Source: Acridotheres tristis
Taxonomy: Eukaryota; Chordata; Aves; Passeriformes; Sturnidae
Reading direction: 5' to 3'
NCBI GenBank assembly: GCA_037013685.1
Contig: CM072885.1
Coordinates: forward strand, 26,846,620 to 26,910,619
DNA length: 64,000 nt
Notes under the pieces: model-generated
What the model was told of the DNA's origin: nothing
The model's database searches: none
The model's input: the letters and a program-made list of their open reading frames with translations, nothing else
In this document: piece by piece, positions 1 through 13,435 of the stretch
How positions within the stretch are numbered: position 1 is the first letter of the stretch
Layout: each line of letters begins with the position of its first letter
Translations under genes and position numbers: made by a program

Positions 1-3000
1 CAAAATGTAGGTGTTGTTGGGACTTCTTGGTCATTTGCACACTTTTTGAAAGAAAGAAAGAATAATGTATAAACTAGGCAAGTGTGTTAAAAAATATTCT
101 CCAAAAATCAAGTCGTGTAGCACACAATGAATTTAAAGCACAATTTGAGTAGCATTTTCAGTAATTGATAGTACAGTCTATATTAAGGGAGAATACTTGT
201 TTATTAAGATGGAAGACATTTTCCATCTGATTACCATTCAATTCTGATCAGTTGAAGAGAACTTTGATATTGTCTCATGTCCTTATTGTACCAGCTATTG
301 TCTCATATAAGGATATATGTTATATTTAGGGGTTTTTTTCTGGGTGGTTTTGTTTTGTTTTGGTTTGCCATTATGTTCCTCCAAAAGTAATTTTCTTATT
401 GGCATCTTACTGATAAGGAATTAATTAGTTCAGATGAAATAAAATTATTTTTTAAAGGAAAAAGTAAAAAAAAATCCCAGGGTATATCACTTCTAATACA
501 CATTTCTGTTATTAGTTGAGTTTTCCACCTGTTAGTCATTCGTTGGCAATCTCATGCAAAATTATTTACCAGTAAAACGCACTGACCTAGTGGGTCACTG
601 CTAAGAAACACACTGGGGCAACCCCTGAGCCCTGTCCATTTCACACAGCTATTCACACAACAGCAGAGTGAGTATAATTGCTGTCATTCCAAAATGCCAC
701 TATTTTTAATGGATATTAGTACCTGATAAAAATCACAATTTAGAGATTAAACTACCTGCCAAAATAGATGTCTACTGATGCTGATGCTTTTCCTGATTAT
801 CATACGGTGAGGAAATGCAATATTCAGTTTCCATTACTTCATTGATCTACCATAGAAAATCTGACTGAGTCAGGATTCACCTTATCAACTAAATGATCAT
901 ATTGAGCCAGCCTGACCAGTTATTCTGCAATCTTAAGAGATTGCAATTGAGAAGAGGCTTTGTTTACTGCAGCCATAAGTAATATATAAATGATATCACT
1001 GGACTCTAGAGGAAAGGAGTTTTTCAAGATCTCTGGGTGAGGTTATTTCAGAGATAAACACATTCAGATATCAAATGACCAGGAGGAACAAAGTGTAAAA
1101 AAGCCATGAAATCTGTTCAAGGAGAAACAAAGTGCAGTACTCCTGTAATCACCATGTGTTGTAAAAGCTGACAGGGACCCCTTTTTTGTTTCTCTAAGAT
1201 GATAATCTCACAGAGGAAAAGGAAAAGCAGTGACCACCCACAAACAATATCCTCACAAAGAGAAAATATCACACTGATAGAAGAAGTAAATGAAACATCC
1301 ATTGTCAATTTGGAGTCTTTATTTTTCAGTACTTTTTTGTTCTGAGAAAACACAGATAGCCTAGAGCACAGGTACTGGTATATGGAGATCCTTCACCTTG
1401 AACTCTGCTTCCAACACCAGCCACTAGTCACAAGTGGCCAAGGGCTGCCAACCCCTGAAGACCACCCCTTGACCTGTATAGGATGAATTGAGTGCTCTCA
1501 GCCCAGCACCCAGGCAAGAAACACAAGTCCCACGTGTTTGATGCTGGTCACAAACCCCAGCAGGACTTTTGGCTATGAAGCCAAGAAGTTGTTATATATG
1601 ACAAAGTATTTTCTGCCTGCTTTCCAGATTAGTTTTGAGACAAGGCAGCATATGGAAGTGTACTTGGTTGCAGTAGTCTCTGCCTGCTCTGTGAATCTCT
1701 GCCAACTGACTGAGATTACATGTCTATCACAGCTCTAAAATTCACATAACACCAAATGCATATTGTCTATTTCACCTGTTGCAGAGCTGGAGCCTTCAGC
1801 TTCTGGGAGATCAAATATCATCAGCCTTCCCTTTCTATGCAGAATAAACAGCCTTTTTTTCTGACATTGCTTTCAAATGCTGTGACTATATCCAGCTGCT
1901 GCATTTCATTAAGGCATCATCTTTGATGTATTACTAATACACCAATTCAATGAAATATTAAGACAAAATGACCTCGTGTTGGCTAGCAGAAGCCAGGCAC
2001 AGTGAGAAGTAGAAACAGGAAGTGCTCAGACTATTTGCAGTGGCTCCATCTGGAGATGTGACAAGTTACATAGCTCAAAATAAAAGACTCTCCATTCAAC
2101 CTCAGTTATCAAGACAAAAGAATATACTGTTTAAAGCAAGACCAAATATCAAAGAAGTGACAAAACTAGCATCTCTAAAAGAAAGTTGTAGTCTCAATCT
2201 TTCTTATTACCTTAAATGAAATTATTTGAGCTGTCTAGTCAGCAAGTCTTCTTTATTAATACATGTGGTCATTCCGATTTTCCCCTCATTGCTTTTCAGA
2301 AATACCTTAAGGAGTACAAGAGCCCTCTATACTTGTTAACAGTTGTTATCACCTGTTCTTCAGCACTGTCTAAAGACCCAGCATGAGATCAAGAACACCT
2401 CTGGCAAAAGCTGCTGTACACAAAAACAGCAAAATATAATTCCCATTCCAAATATCTGCAATCAGGGATAGACAGGGATGTCAAAAGAAATAATCCTTTT
2501 ATATCCATTCAATTGTACTAGTATTTTCAATAAGCTCTTGGTATTGCTCTTCTCCATTTCTGTATTTATTTCTGTTGAATAATGAGAAAAAACTTAGTAT
2601 TGTGATCCTTGACTGTTCCTTGTGTACTGCCTTTTCATTCCAAATAATTACTTATCTCTGACTCAGAAAGAAATAACTCTTTAGGCCAAGTTTAGGGATA
2701 ATGGTTGCACACTATGTGCAATCTTTAGGAAAAGTGATATGTGATTATGTGCATTAAGGCCTTCTTGAACTGAGGCCTTATGAGTTAATGGCCAGGAGCA
2801 CAGGAATACTGCTCAGGTCTGTTGTGTAAGGGAAAGACAGAGAGCAGGGGCTTGCCAGGCACTCTTGATTCCTGACAGCACACTGCAGAGGGATGAATGT
2901 CCTCATAGGTAAAGACTTCTGACAGCGTGGACATTTTCCTGGCTTTGGAAAGAGAAAAGGCCATGTAATTAATAGAGAAAAATATAGCAACGCCTAATCA

Positions 3001-3204
3001 GTCAGCAGTACTGCAATGCTTTAGATTTTGCAGCTGAGAAGGCAAGTTCCCTCCCCTGCATCTCAGGCCTAAGTGCTCTCTGGTAGCACCCTGACCTGGC
3101 AGGAGTTACTGTTCAGACATGTTGCTAAACTACCAATGTCCTAATTTCTTATAAAAATAGAAGAAAAAAGGAAAATACTCTACAAAAAGTATAATAGGTA
3201 AACG
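1..3204. other. Non-genic DNA, no gene recognised
   Basis: AT-rich sequence with only short open frames that lack splice context or family resemblance. I see no tRNA, rRNA or clear transposon here. Confidence 0.5.
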
Positions 3205-3819
3205 TGTTGGTTTGAAAGTAAAACCAGTGCGAGACTCCAAGTCAGTAATACAATTTAATAGGAGAAAAGAGAAAAAATAAAATACATGCAATAATATAAA
3301 AGAAACAACCACCAACACAGTCAGAAATACAACCTGACACCCTGTCAGTCAGGGTGTTGGTAGCAGTCCGTATAAATGGTGGATGCAGTCCTCCTGGATG
3401 ACAGATGTGATTCAGTTGAAGCAGTGCTCCTGTAGAAGGTGCAGTTTTCCTCCGAAGATCCAGCGATGATGTGGAAATGATCCGACTTTCCTCTGGGATC
3501 CAGTAGAAAGGTCTGCCCTCGTGTCCCAAACCCCAGTTTTTTATCTAGGTAGGAAAGGCTTGGCTCCTGCCCCTGGCTGGGGCATCTCCCAATGCGATGA
3601 TGTAATCTTATCAGTCACACAATAGGACTTAATGGCCCATTAACGGAATATATCTCCCGGAGGAAGGATGGGTTGTGAATAGATAACGATGATCATCCCC
3701 CGATCTTATCAGATGGCACATCAGCAGAGCATATCTCCCACAGAGATAAGGATCACCACCCCTCCCACATTTGAACAGATGGTGATAGAATACACATTTT
3801 TGCATTGTACCCCAGGACA
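3205..3819 (-). repeat. Solo LTR (minus orientation)
   Basis: The block begins TGTTGG and ends GGACA on the + strand, so on the minus strand it opens TGTCC and closes with CA, as LTRs do. On the minus strand an ATAAAAAA TATA-like run (3536-3544) precedes an ATTAAA poly(A) signal (3254-3259). GTAAA occurs just left of the block (3198-3202) and directly right of it (3820-3824), a possible target duplication although two extra bases separate the left copy from the LTR start. No internal retroviral sequence adjoins it, so it is probably a solo LTR left by recombination. The family is not assigned. Confidence 0.65.
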
Positions 3820-3824
3820 GTAAA

Positions 3825-5374
3825 GAAAAAATCTTTCAGGGGAAAGGAGGGAAGATAGGGATGCAGCAGCTGGCAGGTACACCCCAGTGCCTGGCTGCTC
3901 CTTGCATTTTGCCTATCTGCATAGTCACTATCCCAGACTGAGAGGATAAATACTCATTGGTCTCTGGCTTCTCTGAACATGACCAAAAGCTTCTGCACTT
4001 CTCAAATTCTGCGTGCTTTAGGAAAATATTTAGTGTAGCAGCTGAGCTTTAAAGCAGTTGGAAAATCCTTTTTAAATCTCAGCACAGGATTTTTTTCTTT
4101 TAGGCCTGCAGGCATTTCTAATAGTAGAACATCACTTTCCTGCCAAGACAAATTCTACCTCTTGCTTTTATTTTCCTATGCCACTTCCTATGCCAATCAG
4201 TCTTTCAATTCTCCTGCAAATCCTGCTAGAAAAGCATTTCTTCTGCTTTGCTTTTCATCACTGTTTTCTTCTTTAGTAAAGCGTCCCACTATAATTAGAT
4301 TATAGCCTTCCTCTTAAATTGTTAACCTTGGTTGTCTGTTGATGGTACATACTGCTAAAGAATGGGAGAGAAACATTTCCCCAAAGTGTTTCTGTTTCTG
4401 TGCATTGCTCTCATAGGGCTCAGCATGTGGACAAGCTCATAGATTACTCCTTTGCACATTCCACTTCATGATATTGCACTTTCCCTTTTCTGCTTATTTT
4501 ATAAGGAACAAAGTTCAAATGCATGTTTGAACAGGGTAATGCACAAAAGGAGAAGGAATTGTAGCCATAAAGGATCTGGTTGTGGCCCCTTTAATTCTGT
4601 GACTATAAATGCTTCTTGCAATCAGCTCTGAGGCTTCAGTGAAGAGCAGCCCACAGATATTTTTCTACTGTGAGTACACAACCAGTATCATGTTTCAATA
4701 GAACAGCTGGTGTTTAAAAGGATGGTAATTACAATTTTGTTCAAAAAATCAGAACTGGTGGAGCTAAGATCATTGATTCAGATGGATGACCTTGAAAAGC
4801 AGATTGCAATGAACTTGTTGAACTTCTGAAAAAGTGAAAAAAAATTAGATCTCTCTGCAACACTTCTCTTACTTTTTGGTAATATACTACAATCTTCAAT
4901 TTCCCCCCATATACTGTCATTATGAAAACTGACTGGAAAAAATGTAGTCTGAAAAGCCTCATTATTTTACTATTCCTTCCAAGGGTAGGGATGGCGTTCT
5001 AAAAGCTCTTCTTCCCTGTAATTAAAAGCTCTGCAAAATTTTAGGTTTGAAACAGTAGATCATGCTGATGGTGTGTTTTATAGAAATAAAAAGACAAAAA
5101 GAGCTGTACTGGTTTGGGAAATGGACAGTCAGTCCCCAACTCAGACAACCGCCATAAGCAGCTGCACAAGGAAGAATATGAGATTATAGGAAGCCTAGAG
5201 TAGTATTTCCTCTGAATATTTCCTGTTCTCCATATGTTTGGGGTTCAGATCCAAAACGTCAGTGCATTTCCCTTTGGTGACACTGGCCAGTGTCTGAAAC
5301 CTACATTAACACCCACAGTGTCTGCAGCATCCTGCAGCAAAGCTGTACAGCTTTGCTGTGAGTTGTGTGAAACA
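3825..5374. other. Non-genic DNA
   Basis: AT-rich sequence without a supported gene, RNA or recognisable repeat. Confidence 0.5.
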
Positions 5375-6110
5375 CACGATCCCTGGGTAATTCAGGCTGG
5401 AAGGGACCTCAAAATGGCTGTAATCCAGCCTCCTCCTCAAAACAGACTCAGCTACAAGGTCAGATTAAGTTGTTCAGGGCTTCATTCAGGTAGGCATTGA
5501 AAACCTCCATGAGTAGAAACTGCACAATCTCCTTGTTCCAATTCTTGTTTTAGTCTCATCGGGAAAGTATTTTCCTGTATACCCAGTCATATCTGCTATT
5601 CAGCTCTTCATGGACAACGCCCTTTGTCTTGCTGCCATGCACTGCCAGGAAGACCCTGGTTCCAGCTTCTCAGTAAGGCAGTGGTACTGTTTGACAGGTA
5701 CTAGTTAGTACTGGTTAGTAGGTACTGCTGTCAGGTTCCCCTAGAGCCATCCCTTTCCCAGACTGAAGATTCTCTGTGCCTCAGTATCTCCTTTAAGAGC
5801 AAGTGCCCCAGATTTGACCATCAAGGTAGCCCTTCACTGAATTCACTCCAGTTTATTGATGTCCTTCTTGTACTGTAGGACTCAAAACTGGATGCAGAAT
5901 TGCAGCTGTGCTCTAATGAGTGCTGAGAGAAGGGAGATAATCTCTTGGCCATTTTGCTCCTGCTGACACAATTGGGCATGCTCCTGCCATCCCCACTATA
6001 CATGGCATGATGTTGACTCATGTTTAATCCTGCTGTCAACCACGACCCCCAGCCCTTTCCCACAGAGCTGTTCCTCGGGCACTCAATCACCCATGATCAT
6101 CCAGATGTTG
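5375..6110 (-). repeat. CR1 LINE 3' fragment (minus)
   Basis: The + strand carries the reverse complement of an avian CR1 3' end. It starts near the 'ggctggaagggacctcaaa' signature at about 5395 and runs into text matching the antisense of the CR1 3' coding region and UTR. The right boundary is approximate. The copy is 5'-truncated, as most CR1 copies are, and too decayed to code. Confidence 0.82.
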
Positions 6111-8919
6111 ACACAGGGCCCTCCATATCCAATATTTACACAGCAGCATCAGGCTACTCACTGTTTTCTTCTCCGTTCCAAAGAACTCCTTGATTTTTAT
6201 TGTCTTGATTTGAGTTACTTTGTTTATATTTGCTAAACCCATATATATTATAGCAAAATGTGTATTAGCTTCATGCTATTTGTATTTCTAGAGTTAAAGC
6301 AGATCAATCTCTTTGTAAGGCTTTTTGATATTCTTTAGTAACCATAGCTGCCAGTTCTGAATACATTTACAGAGGTGACACTCTGCTTTTTGTCATAGTG
6401 ATCAGCTTCATGATGCTGCTGAATTCATCTGTTGCCTCTGCAATGTACCTTCTCTTACTTTCTGTTTGGATTGCAGATAGATGTTGCTAGTATAAATGAC
6501 ATGAAGCTCCTTCATGTTCTGGAATTTATGTATTTGCAGACTAGCAAGATGTCACTTGTCATCAACGTGCTTAACAAATAGCATCCCGAAGGGCTGCCAA
6601 AATATGTACAAATATTGTAAAAAAGAAATCCAAAGGAAACATTATTTAAATTAAGGCAGCTTTTCATTGTAGTGCTTCAAATAATTACAATGGGGAAGCT
6701 GAAAGCTGAAACTTAAAAACAAATTAAATCAGAGGAGTCAGTCATATCCCATAAAGTCTAAACTACTGTGAAACAGCCATTGGGCTTTTGCTTGCCTCAT
6801 CCCATTGTGTGACTTAACCCTTTAGAACCACAATGCATGTCAGATAACAACAGTCCAGGAATAAACTCTAGTCTTGAACTTAATTTTCAGAAAAAGGAAT
6901 AAATGCCACAAGGGAGAAAGGGAATTTGCTCAGCATAACTCTTAACTAATGAACTCTTAACCTATATTATCTGATTTGGGAGACTGTATTAGTGGTGCCA
7001 TGGAATTTTAGTTTCAGCCTTGTTGATGCTGTTACATAGGTCTTGAGACATGGAGTTTTCTGCAGTCTTTCTGCTGTATGCCATTTCCAGAAGTCCAATC
7101 TCTGGCAATGCCCAGTGACTTGAGTAGCAGTAGTGTAGTGGTGCTGTACATGATAAGTAATTACTGAGCTCTACTGCAGTTCCACCTCCTGTCACCTCTT
7201 TAAATGCATATGGATTACCCAGGCAAGTTTTGGCAAACTGCTGCAATTAATCTGTGCATCAAGAAAACGCTGTTCCAACAGGGAGTATCGATGAATGGAC
7301 CTTGTCAGGTTTTACTGATACCTCATTTATGTGAATGCAAACACACATACATCCTTATCTACATCCATGCATGCATTTTAACAAGTTGTATAACTTTTCT
7401 TAGAAGCTGTTGGTGCTGGAAGGCTAGACAACCATTCCATGCAGCCCATCAAGCCACTACATGGTTATCATGCTAATCAAAGCCTTCTTTGAAATGCTGT
7501 TTAGCTTCATTACCATCAAAAAAGAGCAGTTAAAGGGCATCTAAGGCAGGAGGGGGAAGCAAGGTGGGAGTGGGGAAGCGGGGAGGGAGATTGGAAGGGA
7601 TGTGAATGCTCTGAGACACTATAATCTATTTGAACAGCCATGTTTATTGGAAACAGGACAGGAAATTGTTTAGCATAAGCTGGTGTCAATCACTGAATGG
7701 ATTCTGTTCCCTGTTATTAATGCGCAGGCAGCCAGGCAGGGAAGAATGGGCTCTGTGGAAAGACAGACATCTCCCCACTGAAGGGGGAAAGGACTGGTGC
7801 ACACACCACACCCCTTCCGACCAGATGAACTACTACAATCTACCATCAAGACTGTTTTTTTTTCCCAGACTAGGACTGAGAAGTTGTAACAACTCAATGC
7901 CTGAATTATCCTTTGTTATTTTGAAAAGTTTTGTGCCTTTTTTGTATATGCAGATGGAATTGTTTTTAATGGGTGAGGATCTCCTCCATAAAGAGCCCTC
8001 CATCCAGTAGAGCAGGATATTCTATTACGATATAATTAAGTAATATTGCCTGGCTAACTATGCTTACTTGCCTCTTTGTAGGTGTAAATGTTTTAATGTC
8101 TTATTGCATGGTTGTCTCTTGTTTTATTAAAGAAACACACCCTTTGTCTTAAAAACAATATTGTCTTAATATTTTGCTGGATTTATCTGTTTTGACTTAG
8201 GGTTATCAAAGTAAAAGTGAACATTACTTTCAGAGGAATTAAACTAAGTGCAGTTATCATTCTGCAATAGATCATAGATGTGGATGCTACAAACTCTTGT
8301 GATGCTTTGGAATTTCTGGTAAATACAATGTAGGCAATGACCTCAAGGACTTTGATGCAAGAAGTATATCCATACCAAAGCTTTCCCAGGCTCCCTGATT
8401 TTGGCTTGAAAGGTCATTATAGGGCCACAGTTGTGTATATTCATGATAGATGCTGAAGGATGCTTTTCATTACACTTACACTTCAACTGTAAAGCAAGCA
8501 AGAGTTTCCTGTTATGTCAGTTAGATCGAAGAAGTACATGCAAATAAATCTAAAAACTAACACAGCTTCAAAACTGATCCTCTCTGCTTTCCTACTACGA
8601 GCATCAGTGTGCTTTTTCATAATGAATCAAAATGCATGCTCAGGATTGGATATTTGAAGTACGAAGTGGATACATTTTCTTCTGCTGAGTTCTGAAATAT
8701 TCCAAATCATATCTGCCAGGCTGCAGTCACATCAGATCTTATAGGCTAAATGAGTTTTGATTAGGTCAATACTTGAGTGAAAACACACAGTAGATGAATC
8801 AGGAAGGAAATATTTACTAGTAGATAGCAGACTCCCTTTTGTGTGATCCTTAAACTAGTAATTGAAAGGGTGCTGTGCCATTGCAAGACTCCAGGTCAAC
8901 ATAGAGAGATGTATGTGAC
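6111..8919. other. Non-genic DNA
   Basis: No supported gene. Around 7460-8000 the composition is less AT-rich and short frames are open on both strands (7630-8010 + and 7670-7897 -), but nothing resembles a known protein and no convincing splice pair frames them. A conserved noncoding element is possible but cannot be tested here. Confidence 0.45.
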
Positions 8920-10029
8920 TGTATTGGGTTAGTGTGTCAAGGTTTTGGTAGCTGAGGGGCTACAGGGGTGACTTCTGTGAGAAGCTGCCACCATGTCTGA
9001 CAGACAATGCCAGACTGCTCCAGGATGGACCCTCCACTGGTCAAGGCTGAGCCCATCAGTGACAGTGGCAAGTGCCTCTGGGATAACAGATTTAGGAAGG
9101 AAGAAAAAACCTGCACAGATGCACCTGGAAGAGAGGAGTGAGAATATGTGATAGCAACAGCTCTGGAGAAACCAAGGTTAGTGCAGTAGGGGCAGGAGGT
9201 GCTCCAGCTGCTGGAGCAGAGATTCCTCTGCAACCCATAGTACAGACTATGATGAGGCTATGAGCTACATGCTGTCCTCTTGCAGCCCATGGAGGTCCAC
9301 AGGGATGCAGAGATCCAACCTGCAGCCCATGGAGGACTCCATGCCAGAGCAGGGGGATGCTGGAAGGAGGCTGTGACCTTGTTGGAAACCCATACTGGAG
9401 CAGGGTCCCAGCAGGACCTGTGGCCCCTTGCAGAGAGGCTTGCTGGCAGGTCTTGTAATCCTATGAGATACCAGTGCTGGAGCAGTCTGTTTGTGAAAGA
9501 CAGCACCCCATGGAAGGGACCCATGCTCGAGCCGTTTGTGAAGAACTGCAGCCTGTGGGAAGGATCACATTGGAGAAGCTTTTGGAAGACTGTCTCACAT
9601 GGGAAGGACCCACAGTGGAGCAGGGGAAGAGTGTAAGGTGTTCCTCCCACCTTGAGAAGGAAGCAGCAACAATGTGTGGTGAACTGACCACAGCCCTCGT
9701 TCCCCTTCCTGCTGTGTGGCTTCAGGGGAGGAATAGAAAATGCATGAGTAAACTTGAGCCTGGGAAAAAGGGAGGGGCAGGGGTGGAAGGTATTTTAACA
9801 TTAGGTTTTATTTATTATCGTACTTGAATTTGATTGGTAACAAATTAGACTGATGCCTTCAAGTTTAGTCTGTATTGCCTGTCACAGTAACTGGTGAGTG
9901 ATCTCTCCCTGTTCTTATCTCAACCAGACAGACTTTCCTAACATTTTCTCCCCCCTGCCCAGCTGAGAAGGGGCGTGATAGAGTGGCTTTGGTGGGCATC
10001 TAGCATCCAGCCAGGTACAACCCATCGCA
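8920..10029 (+). repeat. Solo LTR-like block with internal ~40-70 bp repeats
   Basis: A 1.1-kb GC-richer block opening TGTATTGGG and ending in CA near 10029. It resembles long avian ERVL-type LTRs as I remember them. Its middle (about 9285-9620) is built from diverged tandem units recognisable by 'gcagcccatgga' and 'ctggagcag' phrases, which explains the open frames on both strands. I found no matching target duplication, so the edges are approximate. No retroviral coding region adjoins it. Confidence 0.6.
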
Positions 10030-10697
10030 ATGCCTTTTTAGAGGTGCAAGGGCATTAAAACTGACATGACTATACTCTACTACCTGCCCATCTTGAAGAG
10101 GTCTATGAACTTGAGTCCTTATCTCAGCTTTTTCTTTCTCAGTATTACTTAATAAACTGTTACCAAATTTCTTTGAGATGATGAATCATTGAATCATAAA
10201 CCTACTGAGTTTTCTATGCAGTTTCTAATGGGATGGCTGACCATGAAAAGTGACAGTTGATACACAGGAGAAGCAATCTTGGATAATTGCAGTATAAATT
10301 GGAGTGCAGTGTAACTTCAGGAAAAAGAGCAATAGACTAAAGCATGCAAATACTAGAAAGAAATTAAGCCTTGAAGTCTGAGGGGAGGGGGTATCTTCTA
10401 TTTTCCAGATATTCTCCTTCTTTTTGGTTATCCAGCACTATTTTCAAATCTTTTCTCTGATGTGTCAAAAGAACCAGAGAAAGTTGATAGTTATTCCTAT
10501 AAAACTGGTAATGCCTGTGCATATTCTTGCCCATACATAAATGGACTGAAATATTTCAAACTCAAAGGGCTTTCAAAATGGCGAGACATTTAGGTTCCTG
10601 CTTAGCTCATGATCAGAGAGGTGTTCAAATCTTTGCCATCAACATCTCATTCAGAATGAGCTTTTTTATTAATCATCAAATCTTTTTCTTTTTTCAG
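10030..10697. other. Non-genic DNA
   Basis: No gene seen. The segment ends in a strong polypyrimidine tract leading into the exon-like segment at 10698. Confidence 0.45.
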
Positions 10698-10803
10698 ATA
10701 TGAACTGATTGATAAGGCTTCTGCATTTGCTGGCCTAGTGATTGTGCTTGAAATGGCATTGTTGGTTTCGGAACACAGAATCTATGTTTTCGCAGACAGA
10801 AAG
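10698..10803 (+). other. Candidate unidentified coding exon
   Basis: A 106-bp segment follows a pyrimidine tract ending in CAG (10681-10697) and is followed by G|GTAAAG (donor at 10804). One frame, beginning at the second base, is open for 35 codons. It encodes a hydrophobic stretch (AFAGLVIVLEMALLV) flanked by charged residues, as in a membrane segment. I do not recognise the protein, and no second exon was found nearby. An open frame of this length is not statistically surprising alone; the two splice signals are what make it notable. It could be a lncRNA exon or chance. Confidence 0.25.
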
Positions 10804-13387
10804 GTAAAGCTTCTATTAAAATAAGTATAGAAAACAATTAGAGAAAACCTCTGTAGATCTCAATCACTCAGTCAGGGGTTTTTTGACTAAGAAATTTCAT
10901 TTATGCTAACTCATGATACTTGGGCTTTCTAATAATAACAGGAGGCAACACATGGACAGGTCCCTCAATACACACAGTGCTGAACAATGAAATGAGATTT
11001 TGATTTTAGGAAACACCTGATATACTGCAGGATATTTCAGTAACCGTCTACTTACAGATTTGATTTTATGCTTAATGCAAAGATAGACTGAAAAAATAGA
11101 GAGTACACCAGGTGGAACCTCCACTGGAACAATATCACTGATTAAGTTTCATTTGATGCAGTTGCTATCAGTCATCTCCGAGTGGTAAACAGTTCAAATT
11201 ATAAATTCTTTGCCACTAAATTGTCTGCTGCTAATTGCTCTTTTGCATGCAATTATCAGTCAGGATTTAATAAGTATGGAAATACTATTACATGCCAAAA
11301 AGTAAAAATAAAATGAGAAACAGCAGACTTAAAAAATGTCTGGCAGACAAACTCTTTAATTAATCCTGGAACAACGTATTGGCTGGCATCCCTCTCAGTG
11401 AATATCTCTGCAGAGATATGATGGGGTTTTATAATCCTTCAAGAAAAACAAGTAATACATTTGCTTCGAAGCTAGAGAGGTTTTGGCCTTTGCCTTCAGG
11501 TAATGCATTGGAAAACAACATCGATATGGGTGAGAAAGACTGAACACATCAAAGGAAACAAGAAATCTAAATAAAACTTTACAATAGCAACTTCTGTCCA
11601 CCAATTCCAATGAGAGAGAGGCAAAACCCAGGAGGGGGTTTGAACTGTCACTAGGCTTTCAGGAGTAGCTCTAGCTTCTGCTTTCTTCACATGATTTGTG
11701 TTTTAAACAGCCATGCAGCTTTTGGTGCAGGTAAAATATTGGAGATGTGGATGAAAAATTTAAATTATACTTTCAAGGATTTTCATCTTGTTTCTGATTA
11801 GGAAAAGAAAAGGTCAAGATTACTAAACAACTTTGCATTGATACCTTCTGCCTACTGTCAAATGGTGGTGGAAGTTGAAATATCCTTGAAATATCCTACC
11901 AGTGATAACAGTCATTAGATTATATTGATCTGAATATAATCAATCTCAGCAGATAAAAAGACTATACACAGATGTAGAGTCCCAAATCTAGATCCCACGT
12001 AGTTAACAGCTAAACTACTATTTTCCACTGTGAAAGAAAAATCCCAGTTCATGCATTCCTGTAAACTATCAAAGAAAATGTAGTGGAAGAAAGATTTGGT
12101 ATTTTCATACATTTCTCTAAATGGAAAACATCTAGATTTAGGGTTGTTAAGTAGGTTAATGACTTGTTGAACAAGACTAAAGAATAAATTACTACTAAGA
12201 GAGAATGAGTAGAATGCAAATCTGAAATGTATTTGCCTCAGTGAAAAGAAGAAAGATTTCTTGCTTTAACTTCCTTAGTTGCTGTTGGTTATTTTGCTAG
12301 CTGTCATTTAGTGGTTCCATGTAGATCTGAAAATGCCTTTCATGAAGAATTTTGAAACAGAATTGATCAAGTTTGGCTGAGCATAAGGCTGGTACTAGAA
12401 GATGTAGGTGGGAAGCATTACAAGATTTCTTTTGCTATTCCTGGCTCAATTCCTCAATGTAAATTTATTGCCCAAAGGGGAACAACCTACAGAACTAGAG
12501 GGAATTTTGTTCTTCCTGCCTGCTTCAGTCTAAATTATTTCTTTCTCTGAGGATTAAGAGGGAAACAATTTATCATGAGACATGTTGTATGTGATTTATA
12601 CCAGTTTGCAGGAACTCTGACCAATTTCCTTAGAGCAGATGTAGCAACAGAATACACTGTCTTCACTTATTTCAGGATTTGAATTGCCACCCTAGATACA
12701 AAAGAGAATTGTGAGCACACTGAGCCTTCTAGATCTTCATACTTGGTTGTATTATTAGTAGCAGAAAAAGACATCACACTTCAGTACCTTTGCATTTGGC
12801 TAAATAAACTCTGAAGACATTCTGGTTAACTCATGTTAGCAAGATTTTTTTGACAGTTCTTTAGGCACAGGTTTGCTTACTATGATTAGAGAGAACAATC
12901 TCATTCTGGGAGCCGTTGTTTTAATTCATGTATGAAATGAATGGGAATTTTCCAGACTTTTTTCTTTTTGTGGGTTCATTATAAATTTCTCTGGAATATC
13001 ATGACTGAAGCTCTAAAATGAAGATAACACCACCAGCTTGGATTTGATGTCTATTTTCCCTGAAAGATTTATGCATTTCATGTGTGACTGATTTTGTGAT
13101 AAGGTAACTCTCTGGAGGGCATAGCTTTAGTTTTCAGATCATTTTTTTTCTTTCTAAACTAGAAAAGGAAAAGAAGAAATCCTGCCTGATTGGATTGCCT
13201 CAGCAGCATATTTCTTTTGGACTCTTGCATCAGAGCAAATTAGATCATTCTGCACTTATGTGATATATAATTCCCGTATCTTCTGTGCCATTAGCTTCTT
13301 GGGTTTGGTTTGAAGGGAAAAGAATTAAGCTGCAGCATTTGAGTGAAACTGTTTTTACTATTGGAACCACAAGGGATTTTTATAGCT
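10804..13387. other. Non-genic DNA
   Basis: AT-rich, no supported feature. Confidence 0.5.
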
Positions 13388-13435
13388 AGGAGAAAATCTA
13401 CCACAACTGCCAGGAGAAAATCTACCACAACTGCC
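13388..13435. repeat. Perfect 24-bp tandem duplication
   Basis: Two identical 24-bp units lie head to tail (13388-13411 and 13412-13435), each starting aggagaaaatct. It is a local duplication with no coding role seen. Confidence 0.95.

Noticed and set aside
13388..13435. Possible CRISPR-like or minisatellite array
   Set aside because: Only two adjacent units without spacers; a simple local duplication.
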